This document shows positions 1 through 11,498 of a stretch of DNA of 64,000 nucleotides, piece by piece. The notes beneath the pieces were generated by a model. It saw only the letters and a list, made by a program, of their open reading frames with translations, was not told the origin of the DNA and searched no databases. Every line of letters starts with the position of its first letter. Position 1 is the stretch's first letter. The stretch lies in the NCBI GenBank assembly GCA_030686995.1, contig CM060702.1, positions 67,458,440 through 67,522,439 on the forward strand, given 5' to 3'. The DNA comes from Artemisia argyi. Taxonomy: Eukaryota; Streptophyta; Magnoliopsida; Asterales; Asteraceae. The position numbers were made by a program, and so were the translations under genes.

Positions 1-2468
1 TACAAGACTCATAAATAAAGAAAAGCGCTTCTTAGGAGGCAACCCATGTTTTGTGTGATTTTATTTGTTTGATTGTTATTTGCTTCCGTATGCACGCTTT
101 ATTTTTATTGTTGGTAGATCATGTTTCTAAACTAAATAAGTGAAAATACTTTACTTTGTTGTTTTGGCCTAGTCTTAACTCCACCTAGAAGTATTTTTGC
201 AAAAGATAAGTGTAAGGGGAAACCCCAAATATGTTTTTAAGAAACAAACCGATCATGATTCTCCACAATATTAAATGAGCATGTATATTCGTATTTGTTA
301 GAGTCAAATGCTTGTATTGAGTCATAATGAAGTTTTGCAGGATTTTCCAGGAAGTAAGACCAAGTTTTTCCAGAAATTTTCTGGAAACTTAACATAAGAA
401 TTTCTGCAGGTCCATTCTGACGGCGTCAGAGTTTTACTCTTGACGGCGTCAGGAGTTAAAACCTGGAAATTTTACCGGTTTTGTTTTTCTAACGGAGTCT
501 TATGTTTTTTGTGAATTATTAAGTTTTATAATCTCCAGGAGATCTGCAAACTTCATTCCACAAGCATTATATCTTATCTTGTTTTCTAGGATTTAGAAAC
601 TTATATAGGATGCCGCCGATTTTACGCGAGGTTGTCTTGTCTATTTTGTCAGGTTTTACAGGTTATGTATGACAAGAAGATGATTTATATTCTGGAAGGG
701 AAGCTTTGATTGTTCATTTTCTTGGAGGAAGATTTAACCTGGCCATCCTATTATCCATACCGAGCGAATCAGGGGAGTATTTGATTTCATTCTTTTTAAC
801 TTTCTCACTTTTACATTCTTTACTTGAACATTGGGGACAATGTTCATCTTAAGTGTAAGGGAAGGGTAAAAAGATGATACCTTACATATGCACTTTCGCT
901 TGAGTTTGTTTTGTTTAATAGTAGATGTGTAATAAAACTATGAGAAATACTTGTTAGTGCAATTTTAGCGCCAAATTTAAAATTTTTTACAACATTTAGG
1001 AGTGAAACTTTAGCCATAGCAAGCGTCTCATGGATAGGAGATTGTATGACTAGCACATAACCGTATATTCAGAAAAATTTTCCACCAAAATATGTGAGGT
1101 TCGCCTTTAGATTTGATAGGGAAAGCATTCATTATTAGTGCTTATGAGTGTACCGGTAGCATTTAGATTCTAGAACTTGCGTTAGTGATGCATCCCGAGA
1201 CCGCTAGTAAGACTACATTCGTGTAGTAGGACTTACTACATGATAAGAGGCATTAGGATCACCCTTGTGTTAAACCCGTATTATAATTACTTGACCATTT
1301 AAGTCTTATTGTTTGGCTAGTTAAGTCAACTAATTTTTCCCACACCCTTAGCGTTGTACTCATTTTTAGTACACGAAACCCCTAGTACACCCCTCCGAGC
1401 CTATCTTTTCGTTTCTAACTTTAAGCATCTTACTTAAAGGAAGAATTTGTTACACCCCACTTAAATGTACAACCAAATCGCCTTAGCCTTCCGTGTATGC
1501 GCTCATTTTTAGTGCATTATTGTTATTTGTTAAACCATAAGTTAACTATCTAATTGATTACATGGTTGCTAAGTCGAGTCATATCATTGTACATATTGTT
1601 TTGGGACGATTGGGACTCATGGGTAAGTACTTATTTTATGGAGTAATGAGGAAGAACATCATTTATTACCCCCATATGTACGTTAATCTTAAAAGTGCTC
1701 CAAGTGTTTGGATTTTCTTAATTCGAGTCATTAGATTAGTTAATTGTAAAGTATGTAAAGATTCAAGTGTAAGGGGAATGTTCAACCCCTATGATGTATT
1801 ATTTTGGATGGTAGGGTAAGAGTGTATGCACAAAAAAAATAATAATAATAAAAAATCAAAAAAAAAATAAAAAAAAAAATAAATAAATAAAATAGAAAAA
1901 GAAAAAAAGAGAAAAAACATACGGACTACCATCCCGTTTCATTCTATGTTTATTTTATGTTTTCGTTATTTTTCATTTATTAGCTTAAGTCGAGTCTAGT
2001 CTTGGCTTAGCAACGCCACATTGTACATGTAATTAACTAAGATTGTTAACTCGCCACCAGTAAAACTTCCTTTATCCAACAAAACCGTGTATTTCATATC
2101 CCTACACCTAATATTACAACCCTTTAAAAGACCTCTTTGATAGTTTATCCTAGGTGCTTACGCCATGTGGTGGAGGTTTGATCCTTTCCTAAGCCTATGG
2201 TAATCTATTTTGCTATGACAGGTAGTGAGAGATATCTTCCGTTTCCATATTGTAATTTACACTTTATTACACCCGAGAGATGTGAGTATCTAAACAATAT
2301 TTGTGAGGTGCTTGTGTATGACCTCCGTGCTTGTCTATTGGTCTTTAGTGGAACGATTATTTGTTGTAATTACTTTTATATTAGTGTTAAATGACCCCTA
2401 ACTTGTATTTTGACTAGAATAAAAGCGCATTTGCTTGAGGACAGGCAAATCTCAAGTGTAAGGGTATA
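1..2468 (+). mobile_element. 3' internal non-coding part of an Athila-like gypsy element
   Basis: No convincing coding frame is present. The segment starts with an AGGAGGCAACCCATG-type motif and contains TTGGGGACAATGTTCATCTTAAG, both of which resemble the untranslated tract that follows the coding part of Athila/Tat gypsy elements. It ends in a purine-rich CAAGTGTAAGGGTATA that could serve as the polypurine tract directly before the LTR. Two TGACGGCGTCA palindromes (418-428, 441-451) link it to the array inside the adjoining LTR. A long A-rich stretch lies at about 1830-1915. The element is cut by the window start, so its coding part is not seen. Family assignment is by motif memory only. Confidence 0.5.
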
Positions 2469-2674
2469 TGATGAGGCGAAAAATGATCCGTTTTTAGGGG
2501 TTCATTTAAGCCCGAATCCGAATTTATTTGATCAAATATTGCCCTAAATCGTTCCTTTTGTGATTTTAGGTACTTTGGGAGAGAAATCTGGAAAAGGAAG
2601 CAATTCGGACGTTTTTGGAGCATAAAAGTGAAGAAAACGCCAAAGTCTTAATTTTCCATGCTGGGAACAGTAGG

Positions 2675-2904
2675 TGACGGCGTCAAGAGCAAATCCTTGA
2701 CGGCGTCAAGAGCAAATTTCACGAATTTCCATGACGACCCAGTAGAGTTTTGACGGCGTCACGTGAGAAGGGCGTCAAGAGTAAAAGAGTCATGACGGCC
2801 TGGAAGTGTCTAAGTCTTGACGGCGTCAGAAGTAGATCTAGGCAGTCCGAGGAGAGTTTTGGCGGCGAGGTGACGGCGTCACAAGATTACTCTTGACACC
2901 GTCA
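2675..2904 (+). promoter_or_regulatory. Array of TGACGGCGTCA palindromes in the LTR U3 region
   Basis: Perfect 11-bp TGACGGCGTCA occurs at 2675, 2698, 2751, 2818 and 2871. Partial copies lie at about 2732, 2771, 2793 and 2894. Each copy is two inverted TGACG half-sites, the core bound by TGA-class bZIP factors at as-1-like elements. The array ends about 12 bp before a TATA box. A role as a bZIP-responsive enhancer for the retroelement is inference. Confidence 0.45.
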
Positions 2905-2915
2905 GACCTGTTTTT

Positions 2916-2925
2916 CTATATATAG
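2916..2925 (+). promoter_or_regulatory. TATA box of the gypsy LTR
   Basis: CTATATATAG lies just downstream of the TGACGGCGTCA array and about 30 bp before an A-rich, pyrimidine-mixed stretch (ATTTAAAGAGAGAAG) that could hold the transcription start. Placement inside the LTR fits a U3/R boundary. Confidence 0.4.
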
Positions 2926-3881
2926 TTTTCTAATTTTTCACATTTAAAGAGAGAAGTTTTGGAGAAACCCTAAGTACGATTTTGGTGCAACTTTTACAGG
3001 TTTTTCAAGGGTTCCAAACCCTTGATACCTTGCATTGTAATTGAGATAAGTGTTCTTCTAATTCAATCAATATGTCTATGTGTTGGTTGTCTATATCTTG
3101 TTCTTGTCTCAATTCCATTATGCTAGGTTAGATCTCTTTTGTGTTTGCTTAGATCTAATGAAACCTAGATATTGATTATGTGTTGATTACTTGTTTATTC
3201 TTGTTGTGGATGAATGATTTATATGTTAGGCTTAAGAAAACTGGCAGATCTCCAAATGGTAACATGCTTGAACGTCTTAAGAAACATGAACCGAGGCGTA
3301 CTAGGTCTTTATTGGTTGTATTTAATGCATGAGCCACTGTTTACAATCCCTATAGTTGTGCTGGGCATGGTGTAGGAGGAGATAAGAGCTCATAGAATTG
3401 AGGAGTTATGTATGCCACCCCATGAATGGTATTAAGGAATACAATCCGTCATCCATGCAATTATAACAAGTAATTAACGTGTAAAAGATATCTAGGGAGT
3501 AGTGAAATCTAAGTAAACACATTTTCTCCAATTACTGCTCACAACTTTAGTATAATTTAGCTTAATTTCAATTCTAGTACTTTATTTTGATTGCATTTTA
3601 GTATTGGGTTAGTTGACTAGCAACTAATTCCGCCCAAATCCTTCAAAACCCGAGATTTTTACTTGCTTTCTAAAAAATATAAAAATACAAAAAATAATCT
3701 TCCTTCACCTTTAGAACTAGTATTTAGGCTTTCTAATCCTAGCGACACTATTCCTAAGCTGAACGATCAATCCCCCGGTACTTGTCACTATACTATACTA
3801 CAACGATCAGGTACACTGCCTGGTGGGGGTTGTAAGCTTTTCGAGATCCCTCGAGAGGTAAAGCCTGTTGCGATTCCCACG

Positions 3882-4178
<297 letters not shown>

Positions 4179-4254
<76 letters not shown>
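4179..4254. repeat. (AT)n microsatellite between two inverted small elements
   Basis: About 76 bp of pure AT separates copies 1 and 2 and would form the loop of their hairpin. Confidence 0.95.
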
Positions 4255-4258
<4 letters not shown>

Positions 4259-4440
4259 AAAGGATCAAGTAAGAAGAATAATTAAAATAAGAATGGTAAG
4301 AAGTAATTCTAGCCACACATTTCAAATTAGGAGGAAAATTTTGAAGGAAGATACATACACTTTTGTAGGTGCATCTGAAATGTGTGGTTGTGGTTACTTC
4401 TTATCATTCATATTTTAATTATTCTTCGTATTTGATCCTA
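4255..4440 (-). mobile_element. Microsatellite-flanked small element, copy 2 (inverted)
   Basis: Reads GGGAAAGGATCAAGTAAG...TTTGATCCTAAC. Its reverse complement aligns end to end with copy 1, including the CACAACCACACATT and GATGCACCTACAAAA blocks, with scattered substitutions. The right flank is (CT)n followed by (TA)n. Confidence 0.6.
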
Positions 4441-4441
4441 A

Positions 4442-4526
<85 letters not shown>
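4441..4526. repeat. (CT)n(TA)n compound microsatellite
   Basis: About 24 bp of CT followed by about 60 bp of TA. This is the right border of the inverted element pair. Confidence 0.95.
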
Positions 4527-4529
<3 letters not shown>

Positions 4530-5159
4530 TGTACTTTGTTTGGTTTGTATATATTAGTTGTATTTTTAACTGAAGGGATTTTTATGAATTATGTTAATTG
4601 TAGGTGTTGACCAGTCTATATATTTATGTCTTGGTGCATAATTTAGTTATATATTTTGTTTAAGTATGCATAATTGCTTAAAATTTAAGTATGTGTAATG
4701 GTTGTAACATATGCTTAATTGATTGTAATGCTTAAAATTGTCCTAATGCATTTAATGGATGGAATTATCTTACTTCATTATATGTTGTTTAGATACGTCA
4801 CAACTTCACAAGCTTATCCACAAATTCTAACCAGTAATAACATACCAAATAACACAAATCAATATACTTTCTTTTCAAAATAATAAAAACAAAAATACAA
4901 AACTTTTTCTTAAAATGACAATTTTACTCATAAGTAAGTTATAACATTCTTTAAATTTTGTCATAATAATTTCAAGTCAATGTATTAGTAACCATCATCA
5001 AATTTATTATCTATATATGATAGTGGAGAATTATTTAGCACAATCAAAAGAAGAATATGAACACGTAGAAACGTACCGAGAGAGTGTCAGTTAATCAAAA
5101 TGTTTATAAAATAATAAAAATAAATTGTGTTGGTTGCATCATATAATGATCTTATTTTC
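4527..5159. other. Unassigned AT-rich stretch
   Basis: No gene, repeat boundary or RNA that I can support. The sequence is AT-rich with stops in all frames. Confidence 0.5.
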
Positions 5160-5780
5160 CTTCAACTCTATATCTTTTATGTACAAGAACAATAATTTCA
5201 AGATACTTCATAGCCAGAAGTGCATCAGATTGTTATTGTGTAGCATCATTAATTCTTGCTTGATCTTCTTCTTGTAACTTCATAGCCAGAAGTGCATCAG
5301 ATGCTTCTTTTGCCAGTCTTTGTTCTTCAAGAAATTTTGCAACTTCTTATTCATGTGCTTTCTTTGCCACCTCTTCATCAAAGCTAATTTGAGCAAGAAC
5401 ACTCTTCTTTACCTTCTTTGGTGGCTCTTCCTGAATCATAATGCTCTATCCTTTGTCTGCTCTTTGTCTTCTAACATAAACTACTCTAGTAGTACCTTCC
5501 TCTGCACCAGTAGTACTAAATTGAGCAGTACTAACTTGAAAATCTGGCACTTGTAGCAGTATCTATAATATTTTCTTGAACTTCAAAGTTCACTATCTCT
5601 GTTACTTCAACATCTTCCATATCAAATTGCCTATCACCACCCATATCTGTACCTTGCCTCCCCTGAGTCTTAGTACCCTCTTGAACTAAGGAAACATTAG
5701 GATCTTCATCAATCTTAGCAATTTTCCTCCCCTGTTTGGAAGAATCATCACCCATATCATCATCAGAACTTTCATCTGCA
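5160..5780 (-). pseudogene. Remnant of a retrotransposon gag-side ORF of a type common in composites
   Basis: On the minus strand 5755-5531 encodes an acidic, hydrophilic segment with the run SKQGRKIAKIDEDPNVSLV. Further downstream on that strand broken frames read like a charged Lys/Glu-rich segment (AKKAHE, KFLEEQ, ALLAMKLQEE). I recognise this pattern from ORFs upstream of pol in LTR retrotransposons of Asteraceae, so it supports the family guess for the organism. Several stops and an internal direct repeat (CTTCATAGCCAGAAGTGCAT at about 5206 and 5278) show decay. No pol domain is adjacent. It could instead belong to a host low-complexity protein, but the setting argues for a transposon. 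Confidence 0.45.
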
Positions 5781-5964
5781 GAACCGAACGTGATTTTCTA
5801 TTCACACTTCGTTGGGAAATAAAATGACCCTGAGAATATCATATATTTCTGGAATATATTTTGGTTTGACTTTTCTTGACCAAATTAGGATTTTCATTCT
5901 TGGTTAGAGAGCGAATTGACCGTTTGGTCCGGCACTTTCTCACCCAAAAATATATATATATACA

Positions 5965-6262
5965 CTAGAAGGGTACCCGCGCAATGCGGCGGCGGGTACC
6001 CTGTGACCATTTTTATGGCGAAATACAATTATTTTTTTCCAACAATTACATAATAATTCAAATACATTTAAAAACATTACAAATAAAACTTGAAATATAA
6101 CTTAAAATTATTTACCCTTGTGTTTAGTATTGGTGTGTTTAGGTTTGTTTATATATGACTGAGGTTTGGCTATTACAAGTTTGGTTGAAATGGACAATAT
6201 AAATATTCGAATGCAGTTACAAGTCGACACTTAAATACATTTAATTTCCAGGATGTTACAAT
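5965..6262 (-). mobile_element. Helitron-type 3' end, minus strand
   Basis: Read on the minus strand, the segment ends in a hairpin (GGTACCCGC...GCGGGTACC) followed by a short spacer and terminal CTAG next to a T. This fits the Helitron rule of a 3' hairpin plus CTRR with insertion between A and T. The preceding about 290 bp match, inverted, the segment at 8063-8458. No Rep/helicase is present, so this is a non-autonomous end. Confidence 0.5.

Positions 6263-6265
<3 letters not shown>

Positions 6266-6344
<79 letters not shown>
6266..6344. repeat. (TA)n microsatellite
   Basis: About 78 bp of TA immediately left of a third copy of the TA-flanked element family. Confidence 0.95.
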
Positions 6345-6349
<5 letters not shown>

Positions 6350-6735
6350 TTATAATCAAATAAGATGATTATTTAAAATAAGAAGGAATAAGAAGAACTA
6401 TAACTGCAAATTCAGATGCACCGACCTAAATTAAATGCATCCCTATAATCTTAAATGCATTATAACGCACCATAGTGTGTTTTATAGCTTTTAATCAGAT
6501 GCATATGCATATATTAGATGCACTTCATAATTTATCTTATTTTTTGTTCCTCTGCACGTGCCAAAATCATGAAAATCAATTTGCATCATCTACACATCAA
6601 ATTATCTTTCGAAACTCAAGATGTTGCATCTATATGAATAGAAATGCATCTAATACAAGTCGTTGCATCTCAAATGCGTGATTTTGGTCACTTCTCACCA
6701 CTTCTTATTTTAATTTACTTCTCACTGGATCCCTA

Positions 6736-6737
<2 letters not shown>
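6345..6737. mobile_element. Microsatellite-flanked small element, copy 3 (longer)
   Basis: Shares with copies 1 and 2 the end modules (ATTTAAAATAAGAAGGA..AAGAAG on the left, CACTTCTTATTTTAATTTAC...GGATCCCTACTC on the right) and the GATGCACC block. The middle is about 200 bp longer and holds repeated GATGCA/AAATGCAT words. Both sides are microsatellite: (TA)n left, (CT)n(TA)n right. Confidence 0.55.
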
Positions 6738-6768
<31 letters not shown>

Positions 6769-7137
6769 AATGTGAGAACTTTCAGAACTCCCCTTAACCA
6801 ATCTAAATTTAGTAAATTAAGTTATGTTTAATTTATTATATGTAATTTTTATAAAATGATATCTCATACAAACACAAATCTACAATGAATTCAAAAAAAG
6901 TCTTTGTATTTTGATCCATTAGATAAGACCATGAACAATAGTTTAGAGATTTTTTTTATGTTTATTAAATTCATTTTACGCAAATTTACAATGAATTCAA
7001 AGAAAGTCTTTGTATTTCGATCTAATAAACCACGAACATTAATAGTTTGAAAGAATTTTACTATTATTAAATGGTGTATAAGAGTTCTGTCGGTGCTCAC
7101 ACTTATATGAGTTCTGAAAGAAAGTTCCCCTATATAT
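6769..7137. mobile_element. Second type of TA-flanked inverted-repeat element
   Basis: Starts ATGTGAGAACTTTCAGAACTCC and ends GAGTTCTGAAAGAAAGTTCC, an imperfect terminal inverted repeat, with TATATATA on each side. Inside, a roughly 55-bp segment (CTACAATGAATTCAAAAAAAG...) at about 6880 is repeated directly at about 6982. Non-coding. Confidence 0.5.
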
Positions 7138-7139
7138 AC

Positions 7140-8062
7140 TTTGAAAACACATCACATTTGCTAAAGTGTCATACTAAGTTAACCCGCACTAGGTTGCCTT
7201 CCGGAGTCATTATCTTCGTTGCCTGACTTATTCATTACCAGATCACTATCTTACGTGAGGTGAGTTTCCATAGCCCCGTTTATACTCGTTTACAATATTT
7301 CCAAACTCTCGGGGTGAGAATACATTGCTTAATTACTATTATGTGGACATGAGTACAAAAACTATTACAATGCCTAAGTTACCTAGTACGCTACTTAAGT
7401 CCCCTACATATCATGAACCGTTAATTACTTGTAAGCGCGATGTTGTGAATAGATCTATTTGGGTTGACATCCCCGTCCGGGTTGGACGCGCCAACATGAC
7501 CATAGTACCGGTCAAACGGACGCATATCATTCAGATTATGTCTGAGTGTCTGGCAAACACTTACATGGGGCACAGTTATTACCTATTCTTTTTTTGAAAA
7601 GCACAAGTGAGGGCATTAAAGTGTAACGGACTGTGATGGAACCAAGACACTGGTTGGGTCAAGTTGTTGCAATATCTAGCTTGCCCGTTCCAAGTCAAGA
7701 GTTGGACCATGTTGTTTGAGTGAAGGCTTGGGCTACTTGGTTCCTAGAGTAGAGGGCAATGCGTTAGGCTAGTGTACAATTATTACCTATGCTTGATTGC
7801 ATTACTAGTACATTGAGCTTCAGGGTCATGAGCTTAGGGCATTGTATGTATTTATTTTTCATGGAATTATGTTTGTCGTAATTGTTATAAGTACTGAAAT
7901 CTTGTGTTCCGTACCTGATTACTATCTTTACTACCTTATAATAAGACCAAAAACATTTCTACAAAAACATAAGACCAAAAACATTTCTACAAAAAGAAAG
8001 TTACATATAAAGATGTTTCAACCAAAAGTTAAATGTTTTAATTTTGCTATTAAAAATTCAGA
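7140..8062 (+). mobile_element. Gypsy LTR-like segment, left part (possible Tekay/Del type)
   Basis: The segment contains wording such as ACTCTCGGGGTGAGAATACAT and GTAGTACCGGTCAAACGGACGC that I associate with LTRs of Tekay/Del gypsy elements. The downstream piece 8459-8832 ends ATTTGGGGGTGTGACA, a typical end for that class, and the intervening 8063-8458 is a Helitron end, so the simplest reading is one LTR split by an insertion. The 7325-7597 open frame is then spurious. I cannot locate the left LTR terminus. Confidence 0.35.
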
Positions 8063-8458
8063 TTTGTAACATCCTGAAAATTAAATATATTTAAATGTTG
8101 ACTTGTAACTGCCTTCGAATATTTATACTGTCCATTTCAACCAGACTTGTAACATCCTGAAAATTAAATGTATTTAAGTGTCGATTTGTAAATGTGTTGA
8201 TGGATTAGTAGTTGGACTATCCAAAAATATGGACCATTAATGGGCTTATCCGAATATACATGGGCTGGTAGTTTAGTCCCAAAAAGTTATGGTAAATGTG
8301 TTGATGGATTAGTAATTTAGTCATTTTACTTCAAGTTTTATTTGTAATGTTTTTAACTGTATTTAAATTATTATGTAATGGTTGAAAGAAAAAGATGTAT
8401 TTCGCCATAAATATTGTCACAGGGTACCCGCCGTTGCATTGCGCGGGTATCCTTCTAG
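8063..8458 (+). mobile_element. Helitron-type 3' end, plus strand
   Basis: Ends with hairpin GGTACCCGC...GCGCGGGTATCC, then TTCTAG with T following, matching hairpin plus CTRR. A block beginning TTGTAACATCCTGAAAATTAAA occurs twice (about 8067 and 8147) and matches, inverted, the segment at 5965-6262. GTAAATGTGTTGATGGATTAGTA is also duplicated (about 8188 and 8291). Confidence 0.5.
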
Positions 8459-8832
8459 TTTACTTAAACATATGGACTCACTAATTTTATGTTGACCTTT
8501 TTAGCATGTATTTTCTCAGGTACTTAAGTTATATGGTGTGCAATGCATGGAGTCCATTTTCCCTAGTCGTCATTGGCGACATCACTCACGAGGATTTCTA
8601 TGCATCAACTATTACATCATTTGACTTTATTGTTATTTCAAAACTGTTTTTACTTTTCCGCCGCGTAACTTGACAATTTATGTGTTTGATCCATGCGTTG
8701 AATTATTAAATCAAATGACGTATTTTTCTAAAACGACTCATGTAGGTCGTTCAATATAACTGTAACTTTGTATTCCATGAACATCATGCCCTCAGATTAC
8801 CATTTCACTGCGACCCGATTTGGGGGTGTGAC
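8459..8832 (+). mobile_element. Gypsy LTR-like segment, right part
   Basis: Continues to GATTTGGGGGTGTGACA at 8832 with no coding frame. Interpreted as the end of the LTR interrupted by the Helitron end to its left. Confidence 0.35.
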
Positions 8833-9451
8833 AATGACCATTAGGCTAGGTATAAGGTTAGGGCATGAATTTGTAATAAAGCACTCGTTTTTCACCTTGG
8901 TAGTGATATTGTATAGTGGATAAATTATAATCAACTGTGAGACTTTATACAAGTTTGGTTAATTATGACAGGATTAATCTGTTTAAAACCTCGAGTTTAG
9001 GGAGAAGTACCACCTAGCTTATATTAGAAAGCCACCAACGAATGAAGTGCAATCACTAAAACATGTAGACAAATCTATCATTTATTTTATTAACTTGGTT
9101 AATGCGTTCTCCTTACTATCGGCTTGACCTCTTCTTTATAATTTGTGTTTCTACTTGTGTGTGTTATTTATCTCATTGACAATTTTATTATATCTAAACC
9201 TCGTGCCAGTCTCTCAGGCTGAAAACCCTTTGCTGCGTTAGAATTAGGTTTAATTAGACTAACTTAGATAACTAAAATACTAATAAATTTAAGTGTTAAA
9301 TTTCCACTTCTTAGTGATTCACACCATACTTACCAACGAACCTACAATTGATCAGGTACACTACCCATTAGTGTTAGTTAATAGGTAAAGTCGGCATAAA
9401 ATAAATAGTAAAACTTGAATACAATTGTTATCTACACACAACGACACATCA
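8833..9451 (+). mobile_element. 3' part of an Athila-like LTR adjoining a primer-binding site
   Basis: The segment ends CGACACATCA, followed after five bases by a primer-binding-site-like sequence. GATCAGGTACACT near 9354 also occurs in the LTR at 2469-3886, near its end. The left part of this LTR is missing or replaced by the preceding gypsy LTR. Confidence 0.45.
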
Positions 9452-9457
9452 AGTTTT

Positions 9458-9474
9458 TGGCGCCGTCGCTGGGA
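9458..9474 (+). other. Primer-binding site of an Athila-like gypsy element
   Basis: TGGCGCCGTCGCTGGGA differs slightly from the TGGCGCCGTTGCCGGGGA sequence characteristic of Athila elements, thought to pair with a tRNA-Asp 3' end. It lies just inside the LTR end and upstream of the gag remnant. Confidence 0.55.
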
Positions 9475-9503
9475 AGTGAATTGTTTAATGCTTGTATATA
9501 TTA

Positions 9504-9679
9504 GGGTGCGTTTGGTATGACCCTATCGGAATGGGCCTATGGATTTCATTCCGATTCAAGGTGTTTGTTTAGTGGGTCTGTGAATGAAATAGGTATATCA
9601 TAGTCATAGATTCATTACTCACTAATTTGGTGTCTATGAAATCCATTCCGTGGGCCCCTCTCTTTTTCACTACAAAATT

Positions 9680-9769
<90 letters not shown>

Positions 9770-9911
9770 CACACACACACACTTTCTTATACCATATTTT
9801 ATCATCCAAGCATACACAATCGTAATAATACACTTTTCATATCCATTTTCATTCTACCCCATACCAAATCCGATACCCATTGTGATTTATACCAACAAAC
9901 CAAACGATCCC
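9504..9911. mobile_element. Tourist-like MITE (PIF/Harbinger type)
   Basis: Terminal inverted repeats GGGTGCGTTTGG and CCAAACGATCCC are bounded by TTA on both sides (9501-9503, 9912-9914), matching the 3-bp TWA target duplication of PIF/Harbinger elements. It carries an internal (AT)n(AC)n microsatellite at 9683-9782 that creates artefactual open frames on both strands. It is inserted in the leader of the gypsy element. Confidence 0.65.
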
Positions 9912-10081
9912 TTAGGATTTTGATTTAGGTTTTAACTTAATTTAATATTTTTAGTTTTAGCTTGACTAACTTTGTTGTATATTTATATTTTTAGTTTTAG
10001 TTTTTCATGCATTTTGTTTGTTTTGTTTTTGTTTGTTTTTCTGCATTTGTTCTATCTGCTGTAGTCTGCTGAGTTAACCAA

Positions 10082-10402
10082 TACGGCGTATTCATTATTT
10101 GGATATGGCGTATTTCGGTTTTTATTTATTATATAGCGTATCATATGTAGTTATTCAGATATGGCGTATTCGGTTTTCTGAATACGGTGTATTCTGTTTT
10201 AAACCAGATTTTTAAAACCCAAATAGTTCATACGGCGTATTAGCTTAGGCGTAACGGCGTATTTAAATTTAATTTTTAAAACAGATATGAATATCTAATC
10301 ATAAATACGGCATATTGATAACTATCAATACAACGTATTTTATTCTCAAATTAAATAGCTGAAGTTTAAATTTTATTGCGTATACGGCGTATCGGCGTAT
10401 CG
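10082..10402 (+). repeat. Dispersed TACGGCGTAT motif cluster in a gypsy leader
   Basis: TACGGCGTAT or one-base variants recur about ten times at irregular spacing (for example at about 10082, 10105, 10153, 10180, 10228, 10303 and 10383). They sit between the primer-binding site and the gag remnant, in otherwise AT-rich sequence. The motif is a near-palindrome. I know no assigned function. Confidence 0.6.
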
Positions 10403-10535
10403 ACTGTCTGAGATCAGCATAATTTAATTTCTCGTATTCCGATTTCATTCTTAGTTTTTTTTGTAATTTTCCTTCTTCGGACCTATCCTACTGATACTGT
10501 TATCTTGTTTCCAGGTAGTGCAAGACTAGGAGTTC

Positions 10536-11050
10536 GACTCAAGACCTCATTGAACCTTATAGTGAACTGGAACAAGCCTTTCATTCGTTAAGGAAGCTTT
10601 TCAAGACCACAAGCGTTGATTGCTCAAGTTCATTAGGATTCAATTACTTTTCTGATCAAGAAGCTGACTTTGAAGAAGAAATCACAGTAACAATGACAAA
10701 ACCAACTATGGAGGAATACATGAATAAGACCCTAGAAGACCATGGTTCGTGTGTTGCTAAGCCTAAGTTAGATGAAAAGGCCAGATTTGTGTTAAAGGGC
10801 CAACTTATTTAAGGAGTTAAGTGAAAACACTTTGAGTGGCTTGGATAATGAAGACCTAATGATACATCTTGAAAAAGTCTTTGAAATTGTTGAATTGTAC
10901 ACTCTTTTTGCTGTTGACCGGGACAACTCATGCTTCGCGTTTTTTCAATTACCCTCTCTGGAGCTACGAAAGACTTGTCGGTCAATTTCATATTCTCAGC
11001 CGGTAGCCGGTTGCAAAAGTTGCTAGAACGTGACCAATTTGAAACTTTCA
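10536..11050 (+). pseudogene. Broken gypsy Gag N-terminal region
   Basis: An open stretch from about 10536 runs to TAA at 10810-10812 and includes MTKPTMEEYMNKT and DEKARFVLKGQL, wording familiar from gypsy Gag proteins of composites (KPTMEEY, then F.LKGQFLKEL). After the stop, another frame at 10832 continues as LDNEDLMIHLEKVFEIVEL, the next conserved Gag block. At least one frameshift and several stops therefore separate collinear pieces. Nothing of pol follows. The order LTR end, primer site, MITE, leader, gag supports a 5'-anchored, 3'-truncated element. Confidence 0.6.
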
Positions 11051-11498
11051 ATAAGATTGGTAATTAACAAAGTTCGTTTACTAAATCGGGAATTTTGTTA
11101 AAGTTCGTTTCTATTTAGTGGATTAACCTTTATTTAACCGGCCAACTTAAGTTTAGTCATCTCCATAGCATGTATGTGGTAGAGCAACAACAACAATAAT
11201 TATAAGACGTGATCTATAAGAGGACACTTTTAAACATACCACATGGATGGCTTTTGCAATTTACTCTAATTATGATTACAAAAGAAGTATAAACATGTAT
11301 GAGATAAAGACATGATTTATAAGAGGCCACTTTTGACAAGATTTTGATTTGTTATTGACTTCATATTACTCGCTCCAAGAACCAAGCTGAAGCATATAGT
11401 GCATGAGGACACTACCCCAAAGAGCAAGTGTTTTCTTGAGTTGCTACCTTTCTTTTAATATGTAATGATCACAATTTTGCTAAACGAGGCGGGATATA
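11051..11498. other. Unassigned stretch after the gag remnant
   Basis: No frame or boundary I can support. The words AAGAGG(A/C)CACTTTT recur twice (about 11218 and 11324), possibly a decayed duplication. Confidence 0.4.
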
